Assembly (NCBI RefSeq): GCF_035994945.1
Contig: NZ_CP108677.1
Location: 5,704,001-5,768,000 of the forward strand
Source of the DNA: Streptomyces sp. NBC_01216
GTDB taxonomy: Bacteria > Actinomycetota > Actinomycetes > Streptomycetales > Streptomycetaceae
Length of the DNA stretch: 64,000 nucleotides
Reading direction: 5' to 3'
Numbering within the stretch: position 1 is the first letter of the stretch; every line of letters begins with the position of its first letter. Below, piece after piece: positions 9,772 through 19,535 of the stretch. Position numbers and translations under genes: made by a program. The notes below the pieces were generated by a model. That model ran no database searches. It was not told the DNA's origin and worked only from the letters and a program-made list of their open reading frames with translations.

Positions 9772-10802
9772 TTGGCCGCCTTCCTGGCCGCCGTCTTCTT
9801 CGCGGCCGGGGCGGGTGCCGGGGCGGGCTCCCGGGACTCGGCCTCGGGGTCCTGGGCGGGAGCCGTCCGGTGTGCCTCCTCGTCCAGCCGGTCGAGGCCG
9901 AAGCGCAGCGCCGACGCGTAGGTGTCGTCGGGGTCGAGCCGGCGCAGCTCCTCCGCGATCAGCTCGGCCGTCTCGCGGCGCTTGAGCGCCACGGCACGGT
10001 CCGGCTGCCCCTCGATGGAGAGCGTCGCGAGCGAGCCGTCCGGGCGGTCGAGCACGATCGGCCCGCGGTCGGTCACCAGCCGCACGGAGGTGAGGCCCGG
10101 ACCCGCTGACGCGGAGCGCCGCACCGGGATCTTCAGCCGGTCCGCCAGCCACATGGCGAGCAGCTCGACGCTCGGGTTGTACTCCTCGCCCTCCACCTCG
10201 GCCGAGGTGACCTCGCAGGCGACCTGGTCGAGCGCGGCGGCCAGCATGGAGCGCCAGGGAGTGATCCGGGTCCACGCCAGGTCGGTGTCGCCCGGGGTGT
10301 AGGTGTCCGCGCGCCCGGTCAGCTCGTGGATCGGCTGCTCGGCCGCGTAGGTGTCGGTGACCCGCCGTTGGGCCAGCGCGCCCAGCGGGTCGTTCGCCGG
10401 GTCGATCGGGGCGTTGGCCGCCCACCAGACGACGACGGGGGCGTCGGGCAGCAGCAGGGGCAGGACCACCGACTGCGCGTGGTTGACGACCTCGCCGTAC
10501 AGCCGGAGGACAACCGTTTCGCCGGTGCTGGCGTCGGCGCCGAGGCGTACCTCGGCGTCGAGCCGCGCCTTGGCCCGGTCGCGCGGCGAGCGCGAGACCC
10601 GTTTGATGACCACCAGGGTGCGCGAGGGGTGCTCGCGGGAGGCGTCGTTGGCGGCCTTCAGCGCGTCGTAGGCGTTCTCCTCGTCGGTGACGATGACGAG
10701 GGTGAGCACCATGCCGACAGCCGGCGTGCCGATGGCCCGCCGGCCGAGCACCAGCGCCTTGTTGATCTTGCTGGACGTGGTGTCCGTCAGGTCGGTCTTC
10801 AT
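9768..10802 (-). CDS. opcA: Glucose-6-phosphate dehydrogenase assembly protein OpcA
   Basis: 344-residue OpcA, which in actinobacteria and cyanobacteria binds and activates glucose-6-phosphate dehydrogenase. The N-terminal MKTDLTDTTSSKINKALV and the central VVVWWAANAPIDPANDPLGALAQRR are typical. The last 30 residues are an alanine-, proline- and lysine-rich tail, probably disordered. ATG 10802 overlaps the zwf stop (ATGA), and the opcA stop overlaps the pgl start. The tight coupling fits a fixed ratio of Zwf and its activator. Confidence 0.95.
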   Translation of the reverse strand: MKTDLTDTTSSKINKALVLGRRAIGTPAVGMVLTLVIVTDEENAYDALKAANDASREHPSRTLVVIKRVSRSPRDRAKARLDAEVRLGADASTGETVVLRLYGEVVNHAQSVVLPLLLPDAPVVVWWAANAPIDPANDPLGALAQRRVTDTYAAEQPIHELTGRADTYTPGDTDLAWTRITPWRSMLAAALDQVACEVTSAEVEGEEYNPSVELLAMWLADRLKIPVRRSASAGPGLTSVRLVTDRGPIVLDRPDGSLATLSIEGQPDRAVALKRRETAELIAEELRRLDPDDTYASALRFGLDRLDEEAHRTAPAQDPEAESREPAPAPAPAAKKTAARKAAK

Positions 10803-12331
10803 GGCCGCCGCCAGCTCCGTCCGTCTCGTGCGAGCATTTCGTCCGCCTCGACCGGGCCCCAGGTGCCGGACTGGTACTGCGCGGGTTTGCCGTGCCGGTC
10901 CCAGTACCGCTCGATCGGGTCGAGGATCTTCCAGGACAGCTCGACCTCCTCGACCCGCGGGAAGAGGTTCGAGTCGCCGAGCAGGACATCGAGGATGAGC
11001 CGCTCGTACGCCTCGGGGCTGGACTCCGTGAAGGACTCGCCGTAGGCGAAGTCCATCGACACGTCCCGGACCTCCATCGAGGTGCCCGGCACCTTGGAGC
11101 CGAAGCGCATGGTCACGCCCTCGTCCGGCTGAACCCGGATGACCAGGGCGTTCTGGCCCAGCTCCTCCGTCGCCGTCTGGTCGAAGGGGGAGTGCGGTGC
11201 GCGCTGGAACACGACCGCGATCTCCGTGACCCGGCGGCCCAGACGCTTGCCGGTCCGCAGGTAGAAGGGGACACCCGCCCAGCGGCGGTTGTCGATCTCC
11301 AGCTTGATGGCCGCGAAGGTGTCGGTCTTCGACTTGGGGTCGATGCCGTCCTCCTGCAGGTAGCCGACGGCCTTGGCGCCGCCCTGCCACCCGGCGCCGT
11401 ACTGGCCGCGCACGGTGCTCGCGCCCAGGTCCTTGGGCAGCCGGACCGCGCCGAGCACCTTGGTCTTCTCGGCCGCGAGGGCGTCCGGGTCGAAGGCCGC
11501 GGGCTCCTCCATCGCGGTGAGAGCGAGCAGCTGGAGCAGGTGGTTCTGGATGACGTCCCGGGCGGCGCCGATGCCGTCGTAGTAGCCGGCCCGGCCGCCG
11601 ATGCCGATGTCCTCGGCCATGGTGATCTGGACGTGGTCGACGTAGGACCGGTTCCAGATCGGCTCGAAGAGGGTGTTCGCGAAGCGGAGCGCCAGGATGT
11701 TCTGGACGGTCTCCTTGCCCAGGTAGTGGTCGATCCGGAAGACCTCGTCGGGCGGGAAGACCTCGTGGACGACCTCGTTGAGTTCCTTGGCGGAGGCCAG
11801 GTCGTGGCCGAACGGCTTCTCGATGACGGCGCGACGCCAGGAGCCGTCCTTCTGGTCGGCCAGGCCGTGCTTCTTGAGCTGCCGGACGACCTTCGGGAAG
11901 AACTTCGGCGGCACGGACAGATAGAAGGCGAAGTTGCCTCCGGTGCCCTGCGCCTTGTCCAGCTCCTCGATGGTGGTCTTCAGCTGGTCGAAGGCGTCGT
12001 CGTCGTCGAAGTCGCCCTGGACGAAGCGCATCCCCTGGATCAGCTGCTGCCACACCTCCTCGCGGAACGGTGTGCGCGCGTGCTGCTCGACGGCGTCGTG
12101 GACCTCCTGCGCGAAGTCCTCGTCCTGCCACTCGCGACGGGCGAAGCCGATGAGCGAGAAGCCCGGCGGCAGCAGGCCGCGGTTGGCGAGGTCGTAGACG
12201 GCGGGCATCAGCTTCTTACGGGACAAATCGCCCGTGACGCCGAAGATGACCAGACCCGACGGCCCCGCGATGCGCGGGAGCCGTCGGTCTGCGGCGTCAC
12301 GGAGCGGGTTGGCTCCGTGGACTGCGCTCAA
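10799..12331 (-). CDS. zwf: Glucose-6-phosphate 1-dehydrogenase
   Basis: 510 residues; oxidises glucose 6-phosphate to 6-phosphogluconolactone with NADP, the entry of the oxidative pentose-phosphate pathway. Seen are GVTGDLSRKKLMPA (dinucleotide fold), EKPFGHDL, the active-site RIDHYLGKE and GTSMEVRDVSMDF. No ATG or GTG exists near the expected start. TTG 12331 is preceded by GGAGG ten bases away and gives an N-terminus (M)SAVHGANPLRD that matches related proteins, so TTG is taken as the start. It sits 5 bases after tal. Confidence 0.95.
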   Translation of the reverse strand: MSAVHGANPLRDAADRRLPRIAGPSGLVIFGVTGDLSRKKLMPAVYDLANRGLLPPGFSLIGFARREWQDEDFAQEVHDAVEQHARTPFREEVWQQLIQGMRFVQGDFDDDDAFDQLKTTIEELDKAQGTGGNFAFYLSVPPKFFPKVVRQLKKHGLADQKDGSWRRAVIEKPFGHDLASAKELNEVVHEVFPPDEVFRIDHYLGKETVQNILALRFANTLFEPIWNRSYVDHVQITMAEDIGIGGRAGYYDGIGAARDVIQNHLLQLLALTAMEEPAAFDPDALAAEKTKVLGAVRLPKDLGASTVRGQYGAGWQGGAKAVGYLQEDGIDPKSKTDTFAAIKLEIDNRRWAGVPFYLRTGKRLGRRVTEIAVVFQRAPHSPFDQTATEELGQNALVIRVQPDEGVTMRFGSKVPGTSMEVRDVSMDFAYGESFTESSPEAYERLILDVLLGDSNLFPRVEEVELSWKILDPIERYWDRHGKPAQYQSGTWGPVEADEMLARDGRSWRRP

Positions 12332-12336
12332 GGTGG

Positions 12337-13455
12337 TTACGCCTCCGAAGGTGCGAGGCGCTGGAGCTCCGCCTCGGTGGACTTGAGCAGGTCGTTCCAG
12401 GACGCCTCGAACTTCTCGACGCCCTCGTCTTCCAGCAGCTGTACCACGGCGTCGTACGTGATGCCGAGCTTCTCGACCGCCGCCAGCTCGGCACGGGACT
12501 GGTCGTAAGTGCCGCGCACGGTGTCGCCGCTGACCTCTCCGTGGTCCGCGGTCGCCTCCAGCGTGGCCTCCGGCATGGTGTTGACCGTGCCCGGCGCGAC
12601 CAGGTCCACCACGTACAGGGTGTCCTTGTACGCCGGGTCCTTGACGCCGGTCGACGCCCACAGCGGGCGCTGCTTGTTGCCCTGCGCCTTGTCCAGCGGG
12701 GCCCAGCGGTCGGAGGAGAAGACCTCCTCGTACGCCTCGTAGGCCAGACGGGCGTTCGCGAGGGCCGCCTTGCCCTTGAGACCCGCGGCCTCCTCGGTGC
12801 CGAGGGCGTCGAGGCGCTTGTCGATCTCCGAGTCCACACGGGACACGAAGAAGGAGGCCACGGAGTGGATCTTGGAGAGGTCCAGGCCGCGCTCGCGTGC
12901 CTTCTCCAGGCCCGCCAGGTAGGCGTCCATGACCGCGCGGTACCGCTCCAGCGAGAAGATCAGCGTCACGTTGACGCTGATACCGAGGCCGATCACCTCG
13001 GTGATCGCCGGCAGACCCGCCTTGGTGGCCGGGATCTTGATGAGGGTGTTGGGCCGGTCGACCAGCCAGGCCAGCTGCTTGGCCTCGGCGATCGTGGCGG
13101 TCGTGTGATGGGCCAGACGGGGGTCGACCTCGATGGAGACCCGGCCGTCCTGGCCGTCCGTGGCGTCGAAGACGGGACGCAGGATGTCGGCGGCGTCCCT
13201 CACGTCAGCCGTCGTGATCATGCGGATGGCCTCGTCCACGGTCACCTTGCGGGAGGCCAGGTCGGCGAGCTGCTGCTCGTAGCCGTCGCCGTGTGAGATC
13301 GCCTTCTGGAAGATGGACGGGTTGGTGGTGACACCGACCACGTGCTGCTGGTCGATCAGCTCGGCCAGGTTGCCGGACGTGATCCGCTTGCGCGAGAGGT
13401 CGTCCAGCCAGATCGCGACGCCTTCGTCGGAGAGGCGCTTGAGAGCGTCTGTCAT
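12337..13455 (-). CDS. tal: Transaldolase
   Basis: 372-residue transaldolase of the type common in actinobacteria (TalB-unlike, long form). It carries three-carbon units between sedoheptulose 7-phosphate and glyceraldehyde 3-phosphate. Signatures: [13 protein letters not shown] near the N-terminus and the Schiff-base lysine in [11 protein letters not shown] 13455 has GGAGAT upstream. It is 35 bases after tkt and 5 bases before zwf on the minus strand, inside the pentose-phosphate operon. Confidence 0.95.
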   Translation of the reverse strand: MTDALKRLSDEGVAIWLDDLSRKRITSGNLAELIDQQHVVGVTTNPSIFQKAISHGDGYEQQLADLASRKVTVDEAIRMITTADVRDAADILRPVFDATDGQDGRVSIEVDPRLAHHTTATIAEAKQLAWLVDRPNTLIKIPATKAGLPAITEVIGLGISVNVTLIFSLERYRAVMDAYLAGLEKARERGLDLSKIHSVASFFVSRVDSEIDKRLDALGTEEAAGLKGKAALANARLAYEAYEEVFSSDRWAPLDKAQGNKQRPLWASTGVKDPAYKDTLYVVDLVAPGTVNTMPEATLEATADHGEVSGDTVRGTYDQSRAELAAVEKLGITYDAVVQLLEDEGVEKFEASWNDLLKSTEAELQRLAPSEA

Positions 13456-13490
13456 GGGAATTGCATCTCCATTAGTCGTGCGTAGGGGCG

Positions 13491-15578
13491 TCAGCGCGCG
13501 GCCGCGGCCAGGGATTCCCGGGCGGCGGCGGCCACCGCCTCGGGCGTGAAGCCGAACTCGCGGAACAGGACCTTCGCGTCCGCCGAGGCGCCGAAGTGCT
13601 CCAGCGAGACGATCCGGCCGGCGTCGCCCACGTACTTGTGCCAGGTCAGACCGATACCGGCCTCGACCGCCACACGGGCCTTGACCGACGGCGGCAGGAC
13701 GGAGTCCTTGTAGTCCTGGTCCTGCTCCTCGAACCACTCCACGGACGGCATCGAGACCACCCGGGCCGGGACACCGGCGGCCTGGAGCCGCTCGCGGGCC
13801 TCGACGGCCAGGTGCACCTCGGAGCCGGTGCCGATCAGCACGACCTGCGGCTCGCCGCCCTCGGCGTCGAGCAGCACGTAGCCGCCCTTCGCCGCGTTCT
13901 CGTTGGGCTCGTACGTCGGCACGCCCTGGCGCGTCAGCGCCAGCCCGTGCGGGGCGCCCTTGCCGAACACACGGGTGTGCCGCTTCATGATCTCGCGCCA
14001 GGCGATCGCTGTCTCGTTGGCGTCCGCGGGGCGGACGACGTTCAGACCGGGGATCGCGCGCAGCGAGGCGAGGTGCTCCACCGGCTGGTGCGTCGGGCCG
14101 TCCTCGCCCAGACCGATCGAGTCGTGGGTCCAGACGTAGGTCACCGGCAGGTGCATCAGAGCGGACAGGCGCACGGCGTTGCGCATGTAGTCGGAGAACA
14201 CCAGGAAGGTGCCGCCGTACACGCGGGTGTTGCCGTGCAGCGCGATGCCGTTCATCTCGGCGGCCATCGAGTGCTCGCGGATGCCGAAGTGGATGGTCCG
14301 GCCGTAGGGGTCGGCCTCCGGCAGCGGGTTGCCCTCGGGGAGGAACGACGACGACTTGTCGATCGTCGTGTTGTTCGAGCCCGCCAGGTCGGCGGAACCG
14401 CCCCAGAGCTCCGGGATGACCGCGCCCAGGGCCTGGAGGACCTTGCCGGACGCGGCACGGGTGGCCACGCCCTGGCCCGCCTGGAACACCGGGACGCGGG
14501 ACTCCCAGCCCTCGGGCAGCTCGTTGGCCTGGATCCGGTCGAACTCGGCGGCGCGCCCCGGGTTGGCGGTGCGCCACTCGGCCAGCGACTTCTCCCACTC
14601 GCCGCGGGCCTCGCGGCCCCGGTCGCCGAGCGCGCGTGTGTGGGCGATGACCTCGTCGGAGACCTCGAAGGTCTGCTCCGGGTCGAAGCCCAGGACGCGC
14701 TTGGTGGCCGCGATCTCCTCGTCGCCCAGGGCCGAGCCGTGCGCGGCCTCGGTGTTCTGCGCGTTCGGGGCGGGCCAGGCGATGATCGAACGCATCGCGA
14801 TGAAGGACGGACGCTCCGTCTCCGCCTCGGCGGCCCTGAGGGCCGCGTACAGCCCGGCCGGGTCCAGGTCGCCGTTGGCCCGCGGCTCGACCCGCTGGAC
14901 GTGCCAGCCGTATGCCTCGTACCGCTTCATCGTGTCCTCGGACACGGCCGTCTCGGTGTCACCCTCGATCGAGATGTGGTTGTCGTCCCACAGCAGGATC
15001 AGATTGCCCAGCTTCTGGTGACCCGCCAGCGAGGACGCCTCCGCGGAGATGCCCTCCTGCAGGCAGCCGTCACCCGCGATCGCGTACACGTGGTGGTCGA
15101 ACGGGGAGGTGCCGGGGGCCGCCTCCGGGTCGAACAGGCCACGCTCGAAACGGGCGGCCATCGCCATGCCCACGGCGTTGGCGACACCCTGGCCCAGCGG
15201 GCCGGTCGTCGTCTCCACACCCGCCGTGTGGCCGTACTCGGGGTGACCGGGGGTCTTCGAGCCCCAGGTGCGGAAGGACTTCAGATCGTCCAGTTCGAGA
15301 CCGAAGCCCCCCAGGAACAGCTGGGTGTACAGGGTCAGGGACGAGTGGCCGGCGGACAGCACGAAGCGGTCACGCCCCACCCAGTCCGGCTCGGCCGGGT
15401 CGTGCCGCATCACCTTCTGGAAGAGGGTGTACGCGGCGGGCGCCAGGCTCATGGCCGTACCGGGATGGCCGTTGCCGACCTTCTGTACGGCGTCCGCGGC
15501 CAGGATGCGAGCGGTGTCGACGGCCCGCTGGTCCAATTCGGTCCACTCGAGGTCTGTGGTGGTCGGCTTAGTGCTCAC
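13491..15578 (-). CDS. tkt: Transketolase
   Basis: 695-residue thiamine-diphosphate transketolase, full length. Seen are [17 protein letters not shown], the ThDP/magnesium motif beginning [10 protein letters not shown] and ending [22 protein letters not shown], and the glutamate region [18 protein letters not shown]. The start is GTG 15578, with GGAGAGGAG about 12 bases upstream; no nearer start fits. It is the first gene of the pentose-phosphate operon, whose promoter lies in the divergent region shared with ctaB. Confidence 0.96.
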   Translation of the reverse strand: MSTKPTTTDLEWTELDQRAVDTARILAADAVQKVGNGHPGTAMSLAPAAYTLFQKVMRHDPAEPDWVGRDRFVLSAGHSSLTLYTQLFLGGFGLELDDLKSFRTWGSKTPGHPEYGHTAGVETTTGPLGQGVANAVGMAMAARFERGLFDPEAAPGTSPFDHHVYAIAGDGCLQEGISAEASSLAGHQKLGNLILLWDDNHISIEGDTETAVSEDTMKRYEAYGWHVQRVEPRANGDLDPAGLYAALRAAEAETERPSFIAMRSIIAWPAPNAQNTEAAHGSALGDEEIAATKRVLGFDPEQTFEVSDEVIAHTRALGDRGREARGEWEKSLAEWRTANPGRAAEFDRIQANELPEGWESRVPVFQAGQGVATRAASGKVLQALGAVIPELWGGSADLAGSNNTTIDKSSSFLPEGNPLPEADPYGRTIHFGIREHSMAAEMNGIALHGNTRVYGGTFLVFSDYMRNAVRLSALMHLPVTYVWTHDSIGLGEDGPTHQPVEHLASLRAIPGLNVVRPADANETAIAWREIMKRHTRVFGKGAPHGLALTRQGVPTYEPNENAAKGGYVLLDAEGGEPQVVLIGTGSEVHLAVEARERLQAAGVPARVVSMPSVEWFEEQDQDYKDSVLPPSVKARVAVEAGIGLTWHKYVGDAGRIVSLEHFGASADAKVLFREFGFTPEAVAAAARESLAAAAR

Positions 15579-15891
15579 CCTAGGTCAGGGCTCCTCTCCA
15601 CATGGTCTAGAAGCCGGTGACTGAGGGTGTACCGGCGGTGTCGAGCCTACCCCCGAAGAACCGCCCTCTTTTCGGCTCCTGGCCCCTCAGATGAGCGGAC
15701 AGAGCCAGAGTGCCGCCCCCTGTGCCCGTTCGCCTCCCGAAGGCTTGTCCACGGCTCGGTACGAGCCCCCAACACGACCCCACCCCCGCGAAGATCGGTG
15801 TCTGGGCAACGTCTAGAGTGGCGTGGTACGCGCAAGTCTTCACCCCGACCTCGCCGGGGAGCTTGCTGGGAATTCTCTGTCAGGGGTGTGC
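15579..15891. promoter_or_regulatory. Divergent tkt/ctaB intergenic region
   Basis: 313 bases without a supported gene. TAGAGT at 15814-15819 could be the -10 box of ctaB, with a poor -35. An in-frame GTG at 15823 would lengthen CtaB by 23 poorly conserved residues and is not preferred. I could not assign the tkt promoter. No clear operator palindrome was found. Confidence 0.35.
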
Positions 15892-16839
15892 GTGACGGCC
15901 GTCGAGTCCCGACCCGCAGGGGTCGTCTTGACTCCCAGCCCGGGGGGCCATCGGCCGTTCGGGGCTCGCGTCAAGGCGTTCGTGGCGCTGACCAAGCCGC
16001 GGATCATCGAGCTGCTGCTCATCACCACCGTGCCGGTGATGTTCCTCGCCGAGCAGGGCGTGCCGGACCTGTGGCTGGTGCTCGCCACGTGCTTCGGCGG
16101 CTACCTGTCGGCGGGTGGCGCCAACGCGCTGAACATGTACATCGACCGCGATATCGACGCGCTGATGGACCGGACCTCGCAGCGTCCGCTCGTGACCGGC
16201 GTCCTCACCCCGCGCGAGGGGCTGGTCTTCGGACTCACCCTGGCCGTGGTGTCCACGCTCTGGTTCGGCCTGCTGGTCAACTGGCTTTCCGCCGCGCTCT
16301 CGCTCGGCGCGCTCCTCTTCTACGTCGTGGTCTACACGATGATCCTGAAGCGGCGCACCACCCAGAACATCGTCTGGGGCGGCATCGCCGGCTGTCTGCC
16401 GGTGCTCATCGGATGGTCCTCGGTGACCGGTTCGATGTCGTGGGCCGCGGTCATCCTCTTCCTCGTCATCTTCTTCTGGACGCCGCCGCACTACTGGCCG
16501 CTGTCGATGAAGGTGAAGGACGACTACGCCCGCGCGGGCGTGCCGATGCTCCCCGTGCTCGCCTCGAACAAGGTCGTCGCCCGGCAGATCGTGGCGTACA
16601 GCTGGGTGATGGTCGCCGTCTCCCTGCTGCTGACCCCGCTCGGGTACACCGGCTGGTTCTACACCGCCGTGGCGCTCCTGACCGGCGGCTGGTGGCTCTG
16701 GGAGGCCCACGGCCTGCTGAACCGGGCGAAGGCGGGCGCCACCGGGGCCAAGCTCAAGGAGATGCGCCTCTTCCACTGGTCCATCACCTACGTCTCGCTG
16801 CTCTTCGTGGCGGTGGCGGTGGACCCCTTCCTCAGGTAG
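15892..16839 (+). CDS. ctaB: Protoheme IX farnesyltransferase (heme O synthase)
   Basis: 315-residue UbiA-family integral membrane prenyltransferase that adds a farnesyl group to heme b to make heme O for cytochrome oxidase. The aspartate-rich motifs are [15 protein letters not shown] and, in the second half, the [11 protein letters not shown] loop; about nine hydrophobic segments follow one another. GTG 15892 is preceded by AGGGG (15882-15886). ctaA (heme A synthase) lies 1.7 kb downstream on the other strand, which completes the heme O to heme A route. A terminator follows at 16882-16923. Confidence 0.94.
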   Translation: MTAVESRPAGVVLTPSPGGHRPFGARVKAFVALTKPRIIELLLITTVPVMFLAEQGVPDLWLVLATCFGGYLSAGGANALNMYIDRDIDALMDRTSQRPLVTGVLTPREGLVFGLTLAVVSTLWFGLLVNWLSAALSLGALLFYVVVYTMILKRRTTQNIVWGGIAGCLPVLIGWSSVTGSMSWAAVILFLVIFFWTPPHYWPLSMKVKDDYARAGVPMLPVLASNKVVARQIVAYSWVMVAVSLLLTPLGYTGWFYTAVALLTGGWWLWEAHGLLNRAKAGATGAKLKEMRLFHWSITYVSLLFVAVAVDPFLR

Positions 16840-16881
16840 CCGAGGGGTCCGTCGTTCTCCGACGGGACCCCGGACTCCGAC

Positions 16882-16923
16882 GACGGCCGGCGCGCGTGGG
16901 ACAGCCCACACGCCCCGGCCGTC
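16882..16923. terminator. Hairpin after ctaB
   Basis: GACGGCCGG (16882-16890) pairs with CCGGCCGTC (16915-16923), and GTGGG/CCCAC closes the top with an ACAG loop; a partly mismatched 5-base step lies between. Confidence 0.6.
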
Positions 16924-16957
16924 GCCAGTCGATCTACCGCTCGGTAGCATCCTTGTC

Positions 16958-17278
16958 ATGGCAGACACCAAGCAGGCGGAGCGCAAGGCGGCCAGGCTCG
17001 CCCGGCAGATCCAGGCGTTCTCCGAGAAGCACGGCGGCGCCGAGGGGCAGCTCGCCTACATCGGCCAGATGGGCACCCGGATCGTCCTCGTGGGCGAAGA
17101 CGGCCGCTGGGGCGACCTGGTCGCCCCCTCGTACCCCGTCGCCGAGAAGGCGGCGGAGAAGGCCGGTCTGACCCTCCACGAGGAGTTCGACGGCGAGTTC
17201 GCCGCCAAAGTCGTCACCGGCCCGTACGAGTGGACCCGGATGGCCGGGATCCAGATCGGCGGACCCGCCGACCGGTAA
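16958..17278 (+). CDS. Conserved actinobacterial protein of unknown function
   Basis: 106 residues, MADTKQAERKAARLARQIQAF at the N-terminus (helical, charged), then a probable small alpha/beta domain with GTRIVLVGEDGRWGDLVAPSY. No signal peptide, membrane segment or catalytic motif. I recall similar small proteins beside ctaB in Streptomyces but no function. TAGCAT (16945-16950) lies 7 bases before ATG 16958, so the transcript is probably leaderless. Confidence 0.75.
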   Translation: MADTKQAERKAARLARQIQAFSEKHGGAEGQLAYIGQMGTRIVLVGEDGRWGDLVAPSYPVAEKAAEKAGLTLHEEFDGEFAAKVVTGPYEWTRMAGIQIGGPADR

Positions 17279-17356
17279 GGCCGGTCCAGGCAACAACCTC
17301 GCGTGGGGCTCACCCGTTAGGACCTGTGGAAGCACGTCCACACAGGGAGCCCCCGA

Positions 17357-18451
17357 ATGATCGAGACCCCGAGCCTGGCGGACCAGCACTGCCACGGGGT
17401 GCTCCGAGCGGAGCTCGGCCTCGGCACCTTCGAGGCCCACCTCGGCCCGGCGGCCGGGCTCCCCGCGCCCGGCACCACCTTCTTCGACACCCAGACCGGC
17501 TTCGCGGTGCGCCGCTGGTGCCCGCCGCTGCTCGGCCTGGAGCCGTACTGCCCGCCGGCCCGCTACCTCGCCCGGCGCCGGGAACTGGGCGCCCCGGAGT
17601 CCGGGCGGCGCCTGCTGCGGGCCTCCGGCATCACCGCCTATCTGGTGGACACCGGCCCCTCGGGCGATCTGACGGGCCCCGCGGAGCTCGCCGCCGCCGG
17701 GGCGGCCGAAGCCCACGAGGTCGTCAGGCTGGAACGGCTCGCCGAGCGGGTCGCCGACTCCTCCGGCACCGTCGAGGGACTGCTGGCCGGTCTGGCGGCG
17801 GCCGTCCACGGAGCCGCCGCCACCGCCGTCGCGTTCAGCTCGGTCACCGGGGTGCGCCGCGGGCTCGCGTACACGGCCGAGCCGCCGGGGCCCGGGGAGG
17901 TCCGCGGGGCGGCCGGGCGCTGGCTCTCCGGACGACCGGCGGGAGGCCGGCTCGACGACCCCGTCCTGCTGCGCCATCTGCTCTGGATCGCCGTCACCGC
18001 GGGACGGCCGCTACAGCTGCACACGGGCGGCGAGGACCCGGCCGCGCTCGCCGGTTTCGCGGCCCGTACCGCCGGGCTCGGCGCCGATCTCGTGCTGCTG
18101 CACGGCAGTCCGGACCACCGGCAGGCCGCACGGCTCACCGGCCGCTTCCCCCACCTGTACGCCGACCTCGGTCCCGCCCTCGCCCGGACCGGAGCGCGGG
18201 CGGCGGCCGTCCTCGCCGAGGTCCTGGAGCTCGCCCCCTTCGGCAAGCTGCTCTTCTCCAGCGGGGCGCGGGGCCTGCCGGAACTGCACCTCGTCGCGGC
18301 GAGCGTCTTCCGCGGCGCCCTCGGCCGGGTGCTCGGCGAGTGGGTCGGCGAGGGCGCCTGGTCCCTTCCGGACGCCCAGCGCGTCGCGAGGATGATCGCC
18401 TCGGGCAACGCGCGACGCGTCTACCGGCTGAAGGACCGGCCGGCCGGGTGA
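17357..18451 (+). CDS. Amidohydrolase-like protein (TIM-barrel metal hydrolase family)
   Basis: 364 residues. The N-terminal ADQHCHGV matches the HxH metal motif of the amidohydrolase-2 family, and a further histidine appears in LQLHTGG and LLHGSPDH in the order expected of the barrel strands. The last part, FGKLLFSSGARGLPELH, corresponds to the strand that normally ends in a metal-binding aspartate; here SSGARG replaces the usual SD pair, so activity is uncertain. Start ATG 17357 with AGGGAG upstream. Substrate unknown. Convergent with ctaA. Confidence 0.7.
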   Translation: MIETPSLADQHCHGVLRAELGLGTFEAHLGPAAGLPAPGTTFFDTQTGFAVRRWCPPLLGLEPYCPPARYLARRRELGAPESGRRLLRASGITAYLVDTGPSGDLTGPAELAAAGAAEAHEVVRLERLAERVADSSGTVEGLLAGLAAAVHGAAATAVAFSSVTGVRRGLAYTAEPPGPGEVRGAAGRWLSGRPAGGRLDDPVLLRHLLWIAVTAGRPLQLHTGGEDPAALAGFAARTAGLGADLVLLHGSPDHRQAARLTGRFPHLYADLGPALARTGARAAAVLAEVLELAPFGKLLFSSGARGLPELHLVAASVFRGALGRVLGEWVGEGAWSLPDAQRVARMIASGNARRVYRLKDRPAG

Positions 18452-18491
18452 CCCGGGCCGGTCCGGCCGGCACGCGTCATCCCGCGGGCGC

Positions 18492-19451
18492 TCAGGCCGA
18501 CGCGAGCGCCGGGTCCGGCTGGGCCGGGATGCCGGGAGCCGTCACCGGCCGCTCCCGCAGGGCCAGGAGGAGCCGCAGGACCGCGATCCACATCAGGGCG
18601 GAGCCGAGCATGTGCGCGGCGACCAGGAGCTCCGGGACGCCGGTGAAGTACTGGAGGTAGCCGATCCCGCCCTGCGCGAGCAGCACCAGGACCAGGTCGC
18701 GGGCGCGGGCCCGGGTGTCGTCCGGAGCGTCCACCACCCGCAGGGCCAGCCACATCGCGAGCGCGAGCGCGCAGACGACCCAGGCGGCGATCGCGTGGAC
18801 GTGGGCGGCGGCCGTCCAGTCCCAGGGCATCCGCGGGACCTCGCTCTTGTCGCCGGCGTGCTTGCCGGAGCCGGTGACCGAGGTGCCGAGCACGATCAGC
18901 AGCGCCGATACCGCCACGATCGCCCAACCCAGCTTCCGGACCGGGCCGGGGACCCGGGGGCGGGGCATCGTGTCGCCCTCGCGGGTGCGCTGCCAGGTCA
19001 GCACCGCGACGGTCAGCAGACCGTTGGCGGCGATGAAGTGGCCGGCGACCGTCCACGGGTTCAGGCCCATCCACACCGTGATCCCGCCGATCACCGCGTT
19101 GCTCATGACGATCCAGAACTGGGCCCAGCCCAGCCGGGTCAGCCCGCGGCGCCAGGGTTTGGTGGAACGGGCCGCGACGATGGCCCAGCCGACCGCGGCG
19201 GACAGCACGTACGTCAGCATCCGGTTGCCGAACTCGACCGCGCCGTGGAAGCCCTGCTCGGGCGTGACGAAGAGGCTGTCGTCCGTGCACTTGGGCCAGG
19301 TGTCGCAGCCGAGACCGGAGCCGGTCAGCCGGACCGCGCCACCGGTGACGATGATCACGACGCTCATCACGACGGCGGAGAGCGCGGCGCGCCGGAGGGT
19401 CCGCGGGGACGGGGTCCAGCGCCGGGCGATGAAGGCGAGGGGGGTCTGCAC
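18492..19451 (-). CDS. ctaA: Heme A synthase
   Basis: 319-residue CtaA (COX15 family), a membrane oxygenase converting heme O to heme A. Eight hydrophobic segments are visible. Heme-ligand histidines and surrounding motifs are recognisable: GAVRLTGSGLGCDTWPKC with EFGNRMLTY, and in the second half VHAIAAWVV and AHMLGSALMW. GTG 19451 is preferred over GTG 19481: on the coding strand TACGAT (complement of 19459-19464) ends 7 bases before GTG 19451, so the transcript is probably leaderless and would start after 19481. Works with ctaB. Confidence 0.92.
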   Translation of the reverse strand: MQTPLAFIARRWTPSPRTLRRAALSAVVMSVVIIVTGGAVRLTGSGLGCDTWPKCTDDSLFVTPEQGFHGAVEFGNRMLTYVLSAAVGWAIVAARSTKPWRRGLTRLGWAQFWIVMSNAVIGGITVWMGLNPWTVAGHFIAANGLLTVAVLTWQRTREGDTMPRPRVPGPVRKLGWAIVAVSALLIVLGTSVTGSGKHAGDKSEVPRMPWDWTAAAHVHAIAAWVVCALALAMWLALRVVDAPDDTRARARDLVLVLLAQGGIGYLQYFTGVPELLVAAHMLGSALMWIAVLRLLLALRERPVTAPGIPAQPDPALASA

Positions 19452-19535
19452 GGGCCCTATCGTAGGCCGGGGCTTGTGCACGCTTTCACGAGGGGGCGTC
19501 GCGGGGGAGGAATGTCTCCGGACGTCATCAACCGG

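Noticed and set aside
13596..15620. Plus-strand frame of about 670 codons opposite tkt
   Set aside because: Antisense to transketolase, no domain.
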